Part shown: positions 48,701-57,709 of the stretch, piece by piece | Position numbering within the stretch: position 1 is the first letter of the stretch | Layout of the letters: every line of letters begins with the position of its first letter | Assembly: GCA_037954235.1 (NCBI GenBank) | Contig: JBBMOA010000016.1 | Coordinates: forward strand, 36,001-100,000 | Length of the DNA stretch: 64,000 bases | From: Aulostomus chinensis | Lineage: Eukaryota > Chordata > Actinopteri > Syngnathiformes > Aulostomidae | Direction: 5' to 3' | Position numbers and translations under genes: made by a program | Notes under the pieces: generated by a model | Seen by the model: the letters and a program-made list of their open reading frames with translations, nothing else | Told to the model about the DNA's origin: nothing | The model's database searches: none

Positions 48701-50622
48701 GTGTTGGACGTGTGGAAGCCGCAACAAACCACATTCCTCAAGTACCAGGCATTCGTCCTCCACTGACACAGGTAGCAGTTCTAGGCAGACAAGTCGCCCC
48801 ATTTGTTGCCTCTTACAATCAGCAAGGGGGTGCTAGGGACTTATTCTACCCCAGGTCCCCACGTGGAGTGGAGGAGTTTAGTATCTCGAGATCTTGTTCA
48901 CGAGTGAGGGTAGGATGGAGCGGGAGATTGACAGGCGGATTGGGGCGCGTCCACAGTGATGGGGGTGCTAAACCAGTCCATTGTGGTGAAGAGGGAGCTT
49001 AGCCAGAAGGAGAGGCTCTCCATTTACCTGTCAGTCTACGTTCCAACCCTCCCCTGTGGTCATGAGCTCTGGGTAATGACTGAAAGAACAAGATCCTGAG
49101 TACAAGCGGCTGAAATGAGTTTCCTCCTCAGGGAGGCTGGACTCTCCCTTAGAGACAGAGTGAGAAGCTCAGTCCTTCAGGAGGGACTCAGAGTAGAGCT
49201 GCTGTTCCTCCAGGTAGAGGAGTCAGTGGAGGTGGTTCAGGCATCTGTTGAGGACGCCTCCCTCAGGAGGTGTTCCAGGCATGTCTGACCAGGAGGAGGC
49301 CTCAGGCCGACCCAGGACACGCTGGAGGGATTATATCTCTCAGCTGGCCTGGGAACGCCTCGGGATTCCCCCGGAAGAGCTGGTGGAAATGGCTGAGAGA
49401 GGACAGTCTGGGATTCCTTGCTGAGGCTGCTGCCCCCGCGACCCGGACCAACCGGATAAAATGGAGGAGGAGGGCGATGACGACAACGAGGGCACCAAGC
49501 TCAATGTTTAAGGAACAAGGTGACACACATGGAGACGTAACTTAATAGTAGTTTCCCAATTTCATTGTGTCTGACAAAACAATGACAATAATCTATTATA
49601 TTCTCATAAAGAGTCCAATATTTGAGCATGACAAAGATTTAACATAAGAAGCTAAACAACTAAAAATACCATTTGAAATATTTACATTGTTGCATCAAAC
49701 AACTGGAGACATTGTAGAGAAGCCTACACGTCTGATTTAGTAATGGAGCATCAGGAATGGATGCATTTTACAACTTATGCTCCAATTATAAATTGAGGAG
49801 GAAAGCAGTGGGTGTGGCCATGGAAGGCTGCAAGAGCAGTGCAATATGGTAGTTGTAGGTTTTCATCCATTTGAGAAAAAAGAATATTTCTGCCTTTTCT
49901 CCAGCCAAAGGCAACAATTTCAACAGTAACTACACAATTCTAGTACCCAGTCGACACAATTTCCTCCGACACGCCGCCGTCCTCCTAACAGCTGATTGGT
50001 TCCTGGTGGCTGTTGATGTGATGATGTCATGACCTGAGAGGCTGCTGATGTCCTTCTACACGCATCCATGCGAGCAGCAGCAGATGGTGTTAGACACGAG
50101 CAGCAGAACTAAGGCTGTAGTGGTCAACTCTCCAGAGGAAACTCTGCTCCACTTGCTGGGGAGGAAACCATGGTGGTTCTGGTTCTGGCTTCAGTTCTGG
50201 TCCAATCTCTGATGAACAGAACCCAAATTCACCTTTGCTAGACAGCTGTTCTATCAAAGCAGAGGAACAAACCTCCCTGGAGGCTCAAGTGTGTCTGATG
50301 GTGGTGTTGATTGGTTGTTGTGGTGAACAGCTGTCAGACAGACTGTCAGAGCAAAGAGTTGTGGGACAGCATCGTCTCCTCTCCTGGCAGAAAGACACTC
50401 TGGTGTATCGATGCTAACAGAGGAGCTAACAGAGGAGGCTGGAGCTCCTTCCTGACAGCTATTTCATCTGAACAGAATACATATGACATCATTTCCTTGT
50501 AGGCAACAAACAGGAAAAAGAAGCTCTTTCAGGCTACTCACCCAGAAGATGATGTTGTAGCTGAACATGAGGTACTTGTAGCAGCAGCTGACCTCCGCGT
50601 TGTCATAGCGATAGTAATACAT
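33241..50622 (-). CDS. tspan14: Tetraspanin-14 (TspanC8 family, 8 coding exons)
   Basis: Four-pass membrane protein of the TspanC8 group, whose known role is binding ADAM10 and controlling its exit from the ER and its sheddase activity. Coding exons in transcription order: 50542-50622, 42008-42058, 41269-41415, 40995-41165, 40772-40897, 39620-39670, 38518-38631, 33241-33306. All phases are zero; the total is 807 nt, 268 aa plus stop (human TSPAN14 is 270). Visible marks: N-terminus MYYYRYDNAEVSC, LAGVAFIAVGFWAWSEK, LGFAGCVGALRENICLLKF, AYRDDIDLQNLIDSLQ, the CCG motif, PFSCC, and eight cysteines in the large loop, which define TspanC8. The end LARTLISDI is the TSPAN14 type, unlike LAQNLVSDI of TSPAN5 and TSPAN17. 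The fourth exon uses the upstream acceptor (CTTAG), because the next AG would break frame. The introns carry the large satellite and nested LINEs described separately. Confidence 0.93.
33447..37684. repeat. 4.2-kb purine/pyrimidine-alternating satellite in the last tspan14 intron
   Basis: Array of (TA)n-(CA)n units each carrying the core ATACGTGTAT. The phase between cores is even: 28 bp in the stretch from about 33660, 30 bp in exact register at 34591-34980 and again at 36181-36540, 24 bp at about 37140-37370. Because every unit alternates R and Y, alternation holds over nearly the whole array. Each unit contains an inverted repeat (TATACAC ... GTGTATA around ACATATAC). Single-base breaks are rare (for example a TGTG in place of CGTG near 35772). 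The very long open frames in five reading frames are a by-product of the repeat and not genes. Confidence 0.97.
37690..38517. other. Intron remainder beside the satellite
   Basis: Contains an (AAG)n run at 37841-37863 and a CpG-rich block at about 37770-38060 whose minus strand is open for about 110 codons; I take this for a repeat fragment. No tspan14 exon found here. Confidence 0.35.
39845..39965. repeat. Fish dispersed repeat fragment
   Basis: Reads TTTATTGCCATTGTGTAGCA then TACAATGAAATTGGAGTGAC, a motif repeated widely in fish genomes. A related inverted copy appears at about 49550-49600. Family not known to me. Confidence 0.4.
41704..41862 (-). mobile_element. Partial tRNA-headed SINE
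   Basis: Minus-strand copy keeping the head half (AGAGAACCCACGCAGGAACA through CCACTGCTCCACCAAGCCGCC) after an ATCC repeat; the middle part is missing. Confidence 0.6.
42254..42418 (+). mobile_element. Rex3-like LINE fragment, left part (host of the nested insertions)
   Basis: Plus-strand match to the intact copy at about 19287-19560 (CTGTTCATAA...TTTATGAACAGAATTTCTAGG), with an internal gap. It stops at GTGGAGGAGTTT (42407-42418) and resumes with the same 12 bases at 48868, so one older element was split by the insertion at 42419-48867. Confidence 0.75.
42428..42450. repeat. (GTTT)n tail of the I-clade LINE
   Basis: Four-base repeat at the 3' end of the minus-strand element, as expected for I-group tails. 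Confidence 0.7.
42749..43145 (-). pseudogene. LINE ORF2 fragment: RNase H, last part
   Basis: Continues the frame beyond the L1 insertion: LEFLKTDHPQITKI, then IIFCWVPGHVGLRGNEKAG, the histidine motif of RNase H, and a Cys/His end (CRHDQVVYTRCRIGHSRLTH). Rejoined at the 15-base target duplication it is continuous with the piece at 44426. Confidence 0.75.
43131..43808 (+). pseudogene. L1-like ORF2 reverse transcriptase fragment
   Basis: About 220 codons covering polymerase motifs from QTGFIRQRQTHDNIRRTL to the YADD box and the following SGYKINIGKTQLL. No endonuclease part remains because of 5' truncation. Confidence 0.75.
43146..44410 (+). mobile_element. 5'-truncated L1-like LINE nested in the I-clade LINE
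   Basis: Plus-strand insert bounded by the 15-bp repeat AAAAACTCTAGTGCC (43131-43145 and 44411-44425), ending in AATAAA (near 44382) and a poly(A) run, all marks of L1-type retrotransposition. It keeps the reverse-transcriptase core (DAEKAFDSVNWDFLYRVL, GTRQGCAWLPLLFALYLEPL, CYADDILVFLG) and a C-terminal part; two frame shifts near 43790 and 44010 break it. This is the youngest layer of the nest. Confidence 0.85.
44426..45285 (-). pseudogene. LINE ORF2 fragment: thumb region and RNase H, first part
   Basis: Open frame with LRLYRALVRSHLDYGSIVYG (after the polymerase) and the RNase H motifs PIYTDSSKTDACVSSAMV, AEAQALLLSLEY and LICTDSSSCLQAL, which provide three acidic catalytic residues. It is interrupted right after LQALEF by the poly(A) end of the L1-like insertion. 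Confidence 0.75.
45233..46394 (-). pseudogene. LINE ORF2 fragment: reverse transcriptase
   Basis: Two frames (45933-46394 and 45233-45712) cover the reverse transcriptase: DELLCAIRNCHDTAVGPD, WKKAFIIPIPKPGRD, EQGVPQGSILSVTLFSIKIN and the catalytic LYVDDLCI. Between them (45713-45932) the frame is shifted and the FDLEKAYDTT motif is followed directly by a stop and a short deletion. Inactive. Confidence 0.75.
46391..47212 (-). pseudogene. LINE ORF2 fragment: AP endonuclease, C-terminal two-thirds
   Basis: Contains MFLGDFNAHNPTWGG, SAIDLSICDPDLL and CGSGHFPLIM, the later catalytic motifs of the LINE endonuclease (the GDFNAHN asparagine and aspartate and the SxHxP histidine). The usual N-terminal motifs (NCRG and QE) are absent, so a deletion of a few hundred bases lies at the ORF1/ORF2 junction. 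After the domain comes the linker with a tandem AWKKAVDAWKKA duplication. Confidence 0.75.
47187..48344 (-). CDS. LINE ORF1, nucleic-acid-binding protein
   Basis: Uninterrupted 385-codon ORF, the best preserved part of the element. Residues about 170-225 hold three cysteine-rich knuckles (CFRCQKFGHGSASC, CCTCGEDGHELIC, CCNCQGNHPASSKDC) as in ORF1/gag-like proteins of I and Jockey LINEs, which coat the element RNA. The C-terminal part is Ser/Lys/Pro-rich and ends in GSPTNTS. Its final 26 bases overlap the first frame of ORF2 (47187-47212), because the normal ORF2 start has been lost. Confidence 0.85.
   Translation of the reverse strand: MIYPSKTNNWPKFIVMESVTPDMPLTKLSPFAIQKGISGIAGTVKDVKKMISGQILIDCSKKSHADNLLHCNSLGGVPERTFPHPHLNSCKGVIRTRDLHDMEEADIATELRDQGVSHVKRITLKRDDKIFKTGTYILTFNLHDHPERLLIGYLSLWVDKYIPNPLRCFRCQKFGHGSASCKNKPVCCTCGEDGHELICTKPPKCCNCQGNHPASSKDCPVWIKEKEIQRIRVTKKISYPQARKEVEGFPVYKFQQSFASVVKPPMKTIDCQTEFTWMNKDKPQLINGNKTSSTSSKNRTSSPSSASQTSVMLEPSQPSKGKKKSIHNSSQPKSNQGNKNGNSMDVEMKEPPTHRSRSSSPKSRSKGPIPSHDPFTSSGSPTNTS
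48868..49490 (+). mobile_element. Rex3-like LINE fragment, right part
   Basis: Continues the element interrupted at 42418, through GAGGGTAGGATGGAGCGGGA to the family end GACCCGGACCAACCGGATAA. The 12-base overlap with the left part is the target-site duplication of the element between. Confidence 0.75.
49491..50541. other. Remainder of tspan14 first coding intron
   Basis: No exon or intact transposon seen. A block at about 49940-50510 is moderately GC-rich with short chance ORFs. Directly next to it is tspan14 coding exon 1 (50542-50622). Confidence 0.35.
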
Positions 50623-51194
50623 CCCTGAAAATAACAACACACTTCAGACGTGTGGAAATATACAAATAAACAATCTGTAACCTGCTGATCAGCAGTACTT
50701 GTTTTTATCCATGCTACATTCTACAACCTGTAGATCGAAAATCTTTCCATTGAGTAATTAAGGGGTTGTCACATCGATTATCGCTGGCTGAATTGATATG
50801 AAACTTAAAGGCCAGTCCGGCTAAGTTAATATTAAAATTTAAGGTTTCAAATTAAAAATGAACATCCACGTTAGCTCAGCGGTGGCTAGCACTCATGCTA
50901 AGTGCTCCACTCGGAACTTTTTAACGATTGAAGCAGAAACGACACTCTAGTGATAAATCACCGTCAAGCTCATTGTTCCTCCGTTAACAAGTCCCAGAGA
51001 CGATAAGGGTTATCGCCAGCAACGTTATTTACAGTGCCGCCTGTAAGTTAGTCCCTGACTCGTTCCTCCAAAAGCTAACCGGAAATGTCTTGTGCCAACG
51101 TAGAAAACTAACCAGTAGTTTGGGTGACGAGGCTGAATAACTACAAAAAATAAACGGCAAAATACTCGGTTCATCAGAAGACGGGCGGTCTCAC

Positions 51195-51300
51195 CTCCGG
51201 TTACTCTGTACAACAGTTCGATGAGTAATCTTGAAGAAAACAATAATCACTACTTCGACTTCTGATGCCACAACAACTACGCAGTTCTTCTTCTTCTTCT
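51195..51300 (-). promoter_or_regulatory. Probable tspan14 non-coding first exon and promoter
   Basis: A strong donor (CCGGAG|GTGAGA read on the minus strand) ends at 51195, about 570 bases upstream of the first coding exon acceptor (TTTCAG ahead of 50624). The sequence above it, to roughly 51350, is CpG-enriched and has no ATG before the donor. This is the arrangement expected for a 5' UTR exon. The right edge (transcription start) is a guess. Confidence 0.4.
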
Positions 51301-53133
51301 ACGCTGACGCGCAACAGCGCCAACTGCCGGGCCGAACGGCAGTAACACCCATAACTTATTGCTCCCGATCGTTCTTCTCCATCGGCCTCGACGTTAGTAA
51401 ATGAGTGTACAAACGAGAGTATTTTACGCAGGACACAACAAGTTGGGGGTTGTTGTGAGTTTATTTGATAGCAGATGTAGTGCGCTGGGTCCTTTTACGC
51501 AAAACTTCACCTGTATGTCTTAATTTTAGCAAAATGAACTGACAAAATTGTGATACAATATTGAGACTGTGCACTTTCAACCTTTGATTTTAGCACTCTA
51601 AACCGTCAACTTTTAAATCAATTAACTATTTATTACAATAACAAAGAGTAAAGTCCACCCAGTATTTCAGAGCTTTTACTTTATCACAGCCCCACCTAGA
51701 GTGAAGCGCAGAGCGCTGCTGTGACCTGATCATACCTGGGCAGAGATCAAGGAAGAAAATCAGAAATCTGTCTGACACTGTGACATCACCCTCATCATCT
51801 TGTAGTTTGAGTAAAATCACTACTCTGACACATTACATCACCTTTATTACTCATCTCCATCCTCCTCATCCTCAGAGTCAGTATAAAACCACAACACAGC
51901 CACATTCATAGATGATCCCGTCACCTGATGAACGTCTTTATTTCATCAAGAAGGTTGATGTGTCATATTTGTGTGATAGTTTTGAATCACAGCATCTGAC
52001 ATGCTTGCATCTTTACTTAATGGCAAGTGAGTGTCAGAGTTTTTTAGTTTTGGTTTGTGGTTGTTGATGGTGAATCATTCACACGCCTTCTGTCCGTTGT
52101 GTTTCATGAACATTCAGAGATGATGATATGAAAACTTCACCACCAGGAATGTTTCGATTCTTCAGCTCTCACCGATTCATCACGTTGTTTGACTTGTTTC
52201 CTTCAAGTTGGAAAGCAGCAAATCTGGGAGCTGGTATGTTCAAATACACCTGAACTTGGTGTCACGCTGCTGGAGCTAATCATCAGTTTATAAACCTCAA
52301 ATTTCTTCTTTTGTTTTACCTGCTGAAAAGTCTTTTAGTCCATATGACACAATCATAGAATTTATCCAATCAATCCTTTAAAAATCAATAAATGTCATCT
52401 TTCGCATCTTTTCACAGCTGATTCCAATTTTTACAGACTAAATGAAACCTTCAGAAGAGGAGTGAGAGAATCCACATTCACACTTCTCCTGGTCCTGACA
52501 TTTTCACCTCTTCAGCTTCCTGTCTGAAGTTTCCATGGAAACCCTGCACAAAGTCCAACTGATCCAGTTTCAGCCTGTCAGTCTAATGTCGGGCATTTTC
52601 AAGCATGATGATGATGATGATGATGTTATTTGCCATCTGAAATGCAGCTTCATCCCTGGAAGGAAAACATGTCTTTGGTTTCTACATTTACATGAAAGTT
52701 TCCATCAAATGACAAACCTGTACATGTTCATCTCGATTTTATTATTATTTGATTCATGTGTAAAACTCATTTCTCCTGTTTACATTCAATCATTCATGAT
52801 GTAGGAGGTGCCATGTTGTGATGTAAGAGGACACCATGTCAAACATTCCTTGACCCAAAGAGAACATAAGAGATGTTTGGAACATATAAATGAGATGTCT
52901 GAACACAGTCATGCTAATATTATGGTTATAAGGCATACATTTTGTTTGAGGATGGGATTCATTGAATTCATTGAAGGCTTCTTTTCATGAAATCAACGGG
53001 TAGCGAGTTTAGCCTTTCACCTCAGGAGGGTCACTAGATTGGCACACAAAGAATCCAGTCCAGTTGCTGTGTTTGTTCTGGGAGTGAACGGGACACAGAG
53101 GACTCCGAATCTTCACAGTTGTGCTGTGTTGCA
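51301..53133. other. Spacer between tspan14 and kcng3, including kcng3 3' UTR
   Basis: The right part (about 52700-53133) is probably kcng3 3' UTR. I looked for a cox7a2l-like exon, expected from human gene order, and saw none. A (GAT)n run lies near 52605-52625. Confidence 0.4.
52738..52743 (-). terminator. Candidate kcng3 polyadenylation signal
   Basis: AATAAA on the minus strand about 390 bases past the kcng3 stop codon. Other minus-strand AATAAA hexamers occur further away, so this is only the nearest plausible one. Confidence 0.3.
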
Positions 53134-54508
53134 TCAGTCAGCTGATGGGCTGGGTGTGCAGCGGGTGGAGCGCACCTTCAGCTCATGGTAACATTGGATG
53201 AAGCTGTGGTAAATGAAGGTGATGGGCAGAGCCAGCAGCACGATGCCACTCACCACGCAGACACCACCCAGCACGCGACCCCCCACTGTCACTGGGTACA
53301 TGTCCCCATAGCCCACTGTAGTCATGGAGATGATGACCCACCAGCTAGCGGCAGGGATGCTAGTGTAGTCTTTGTTGCCAGCTTCCAGCAACTGGGCCAG
53401 TGCGCTGAAGATCGCCATGGCAACACAGATGAAGACCAGCAGCATCACCATCTCACGGTAACAACGCCGAAGTGTCAGGCCAAGCGTTTGCAGGCCCAGG
53501 AAGTGACGCGCCAGCTTAATCACCCAGAAGATACGCATGATGCGCAGCACACGCAATGTGACGCCAGCTCGCTGCAGCTGGGAGTTCTCCCCAGTCAGAA
53601 TCGTCACGGTAACAGAGATGTAATATGGAGTGATGGCCAGCAGGTCAATGATGTTCAGAGGACGTCGTACAAACTCACATTTGTCTCGGGACACGATGAA
53701 ACGCAAGATACACTCCGCGGTGAACCAACCAATACAAACCGCCTCGATGATCCTGAAGGCAAACAATCAAAGAGGGGAGAGACAAGGACCAATCAGAGAG
53801 AGGAGAGACCAGGTTCAAACTCTCTGGTCCTTGTCTCTCCCCTCTATTCTCGGTAGTTAATGGCGTCACTCATGCCAGGAACATTTGGTCTGAACCCACC
53901 AACAGACCCACCTACCTCTGCTGCTCTGAAGTCTCCGCTGTATTCCAATCCGGTAAGGTGCTGGCACACAGCATCACCATGGAGACGAGGACAAACACCA
54001 CCGACACCAAGGCCAGGACCTGTGCGGCCACCGAGGACGTGGGCTCCTCAAATGTCCTCCGCATCCTCTCCAACAAACGGCCACTGGGCTCCCTGGGGTC
54101 CCGCAGCTCCTCCTCGGGGAAGAAGTGGACAAAGCAGTCGGACATTCGATCCTCTAGACGCCGCTGACAGCAGAGCTGCAGGTCAGCGCTCTCTAGGCCC
54201 CAGTACAGCATCTCGTTATAAAAGGACAATTCGCACATGTGTGGCACAAAGCGCAGCTTCCCATGCTGCAAGTACAGCATGATGAAGCTGAATGCCTCGG
54301 AGTGACGGTCAAAGAAAAATTCATTCCTGTCATGGTCGTAGTCATCGCACAACTCCAGCAGCTCGCTCTCCGACACACAATGATGCAGCCGGCTGAGTCT
54401 GCTCAGGGGGAGGCGCTTCATGAGCTCGGCTGAGAAGCAAAACCTGCGCCCGCCAACATTCAGGGTGCACAAACTGTTCCCAAACTTCATCATCTGTTGA
54501 AACAACAT
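53134..54508 (-). CDS. kcng3: Kv6.3, silent voltage-gated potassium channel subunit KCNG3 (2 exons)
   Basis: Modifier subunit that in vertebrates does not work alone but joins Kv2 channels at the plasma membrane. Exon 1 is 53916-54508 and exon 2 is 53134-53752, split by a 163-base intron in phase 2; 403 aa from the first ATG. Order: T1/BTB tetramerisation domain (TLNVGGRRF, CDDYDHDRNEFFFDRHSEAF), S1 (VLALVSVVFVLVSMVMLCAS), S2 (EAVCIGWFTAECILRFIVS), S3 (LNIIDLLAITPYYISV), S4 (LRVLRIMRIFWVIKLARHF), S5, the pore with selectivity filter TVGYGD, and S6 (GIVLLALPITFIYHSF), where the PxP hinge of Kv1-Kv4 is replaced, as in silent subunits. Three in-frame ATGs lie at 54508, 54493 and 54490; the third has the best Kozak context and matches the usual start. 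Human KCNG3 has 436 aa; the fish protein is shorter in the S1-S2 and S5-pore linkers. Confidence 0.95.
53771..53845. repeat. 21-bp inverted repeat in the kcng3 intron
   Basis: AGAGGGGAGAGACAAGGACC plus A at 53771-53791 is exactly complementary to 53825-53845, with a 33-base loop. It takes up nearly half of the 163-base intron and would form a stable hairpin in the pre-mRNA. Confidence 0.9.
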
Positions 54509-54812
54509 TTACTGCAACTAGATGTCACACTGGAGAAACAAAATAAAGGCTTGGCTTCAAGCCACTCTTCGTTCTTTGAACACACTCAAGATGGTGGGAG
54601 AGGTGTCAACTCCGCCAGGGTCCATCGGTGGCAGCAGCTCACTGAAACACAAAATGAAAACTGCTTCAGAAATGAAATGAGAGCAGTTACAAAAGAAGTT
54701 GGAATGACACAAATGCATCATCACTGACTGTCTGTAGTGTTGCTATGGTGAGGACGTCTGCCCGAAAACAAACGTCGTATTTTGGTGCATTACGTCTGTT
54801 TTATACACACAC

Positions 54813-55050
<238 letters not shown>

Positions 55051-56575
55051 GAGTCTGAATGGACCATGCTGGGGCCAGTTGTGGTGGTAATCCCCGAACC
55101 CGCTGGTGGACACTGGAGTTGAGGGGAGCCTTCAGGCTGAAGAAGGAGGCCTACAGGGCATGGCTGGTCTGTGGGTCTCCAGAGGCAGCCGACCGGTACT
55201 GGCAGGCCAAGCAGTGTGCAGCCATGGCGGTCACTGAGGCAAAAACTCAGGCGTGGGAGTAGTGGAGAATGACTATCGGTCAGCTCTGAAAAGGTTCTGG
55301 TAAACCGTCCGTCACCTCAGAGGGGGAAGACAGCAACTCGTCCCACTGGGACGGGAGACTGCTGAAATCAACTGGGGAGATAATTGGACGGAGGAAGGAA
55401 TACTTTGGGGAACTCCTCGATCCTACCAACACATATTCCATGGAGGAAACAGAGTTGGGGGAGTACTTGAGGGGGGTCATCCAATCTCCAGGGCAGAAGT
55501 CACCAAGGCAGTGAAGCAACTCTGCGTGGCAGAGTTTCAAGTGTGGATGAGATCCGCCCTGGGTATCTCAAAGCCATGGATGTTGTGGGGCTTTCTTTGT
55601 TGACGTATCTCTGCAACATTGCATGGATTTCATGGGTGGTGCCTTTGGAGTGGGGGGGTACTCCGGAAGTATGGGGTGGATGGGCCCTTACAAAGGGCCA
55701 TTCAGTCTTTCTACCAGAGTAGTGAGAGTCTGGTTCACATTGCCGGCAGTATGTTGGACTTCTCCCCAGTGAGGGTTGACACTGCCAAGGCTGCCCTTTG
55801 TCACCGGTTCTGTTCATAACTTTTACGGACAGAATTTCTAGGTGCAGCCAGGTGGTGGAGGGGGTTGAGTTTGGTGGTGGGAGGATGTCGTCTCTGCTTT
55901 TTGCAGATGACGTGGTCCTCTTAGATCCATCAAACCACCACCTCCAGCTCTTGCTCGGACAGTTCGTAGCCAAATGTGAAGCAACTGGGATGAGAATCAG
56001 CACCTCCAAGTCTGAGGCCATGGTCCTTAGCTGGAAAAGGTTGGCCTGCCCACTCCAGGTCAGGGAGGAGTTTGAGTATCTTAGGGTCTTGATCACAAGT
56101 GAGGGTAGAATGGAGTAGGGGATTGACAGGCAGATTGGGTTGGCATCTGCAGTGATGCAGGTGCTAAACCGGTCCGTTGTGGTGAAGAGGGAGCTCAGCC
56201 AGAAGGAGAGGCTCTCAGTTTACCTGTCAGTCTACGTTCCAACCCTCCCCTGTGGTCATGAGCTCTGGGTAATGACTGAAAGAACAAGATCCTGAATACA
56301 AGCGGCTGAAATGAGTTCCCTCCTCAGGGAGGCTGGGCTCTCCCTGAGAGACAGGGTGAGAAGCTCAGTCCTTCAGGAGGGACTCAGAGTAGAGCTGCTG
56401 CTCCTCCAGGTAGAGGAGTCAGTGGAGGTGGTTCAGGTATCTGGAGAGGACGCCTCCCTCAGGAGGTGTTCCAGGCATGTCTGACCAGGAGGAGGCCTCA
56501 GGCCGACCCAGGACAGGTGGAAGGCTTCTTTGCTGAGGCTGCTGCCCCCCGGAACCAACCAACTGGATAAGCAGA

Positions 56576-56580
<5 letters not shown>
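55051..56580 (+). mobile_element. 5'-truncated Rex3-like LINE copy
   Basis: Plus-strand copy starting in the middle of the element (GAGTCTGAATGGACCATGC, matching about 18204 of the complete copy), with internal deletions. It keeps LLFADDVVLL and ISTSKSEAMVLSWKR in broken frames and ends GGATAAGCAGAAGAC before a (TA)n tract. Inactive. Confidence 0.8.

Positions 56581-56628
<48 letters not shown>
56580..56628. repeat. (TA)n microsatellite
   Basis: About 24 TA units directly at the 3' end of the Rex3-like copy, perhaps grown from its repetitive tail. Confidence 0.9.
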
Positions 56629-56631
<3 letters not shown>

Positions 56632-57086
56632 TAGATCAGCTAACCCACCAACCACTCAACTAGGCTCACTGCGGTATGTTATTATTTCTCTGTTCTTTTT
56701 TTATTTTATAAAACATAAATTAATAGCATAACCAGAATGAAGTCAGGAGCTATCAGATGAAATCCATAAAAGCTAATTATTAGCCTTAGCCAACAAGTTG
56801 ATAGCCAACATTCAAAAGAGCGAGTTGAGCTGTAAAAGCATGGACTAGAAAAACATGAATACAGACAGAGAAAACATGGACATGCTATGTTCACGTCCAA
56901 CATGTCATCTTCAAATTTCATCTGCCAGTACAAATCTTCATCTTTCTGTTTTATTTCATTTCATTTGTTTATATGTCATGGACCAGTTGCATTTGGCATG
57001 AATCTCAACAAATGAGTCGAGATGCATTACATCAGATTTAGCTAGCAGCTAATTTGCATCTGTCGTCCATGGAACAATGTCACAAC

Positions 57087-57330
57087 TAGTGCTGTCAGGC
57101 GATTAAAAAAATGCAGTCTAATTAATTACAGGATTTGTAATGAATTAATCTAATTAATCGCATTTTAATCTCATATCTGCTTAAGGTCCCCAAATATAGA
57201 ATTGAAATTCTTTATTTCGCATTGAATTGCCACTCAAGTGTGCTATAATTAATCTTGTGTGAATTTTTATAACCCGTTAATTTGCGGTGCATTTAATTAA
57301 TCTAATTAATGCATTAAAGCGACAGCCCTA
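57087..57330. mobile_element. 244-bp hAT-type MITE
   Basis: Starts TAGTGCTGTCAGGCG and ends CGACAGCCCTA (TAGGGCTGTCG in reverse complement). Flanked by 8-bp near-duplicates GTCACAAC (57079-57086) and GTTACAAC (57331-57338). Very AT-rich inside (TAATTAATC motifs), non-coding. Confidence 0.75.
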
Positions 57331-57709
57331 GTTACAACACATACAACAGAGCACATAAATAACACAACAGTGAACATAAAAACAAGAATAACAGCTGCTA
57401 AAACAATTCTCATTTTACCCCCCAACACACACACCCACGCACCGATAAAGTGCCTATAGTCGCTCATAACGTGCATACATGCATTTGGACATAGCAGCAC
57501 AAGTCCAGATCCTCCTATAAAAGAGGGTCTAACAGAGAGATCCAGTCAGATTGAAGAAGTGAGTTCTTCGCTTCTCAGGGGAACATGTAATTATTCGCAC
57601 AGGTAGGGAGATTGTTCCACTCTTTAATGGCTTTAAGTTCAAACAAAATGAAAAATTGGACTAAAAAGCAAAAATAAGAAGTGAAGATCATGTAAGGATC
57701 ATCAGTCAC

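Larger units (their letters stand above)
42419..48867 (-). mobile_element. I-clade (Nimb-like) LINE with RNase H, split by an L1-like insertion
   Basis: Non-LTR retrotransposon on the minus strand, flanked by GTGGAGGAGTTT copies (42407-42418, 48868-48879), with a (CAAA)n tail at 42425-42450. Order: 5' region, ORF1 with three CCHC knuckles (47187-48344), endonuclease part, reverse transcriptase, RNase H. Without the 1.28-kb insertion plus its duplicated target it is about 5.2 kb. ORF2 is broken: the endonuclease start is missing, the reverse transcriptase has a frame shift and a small deletion after FDLEKAYDTT, and RNase H is cut by the L1. An RNase H domain is typical of the I group; the Nimb label is from memory. 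Confidence 0.85.

Noticed and set aside
53185..53856. 223-codon plus-strand ORF opposite kcng3
   Set aside because: Antisense shadow of kcng3 exon 2; rich in His/Gln/Thr from the reverse reading of conserved membrane segments.
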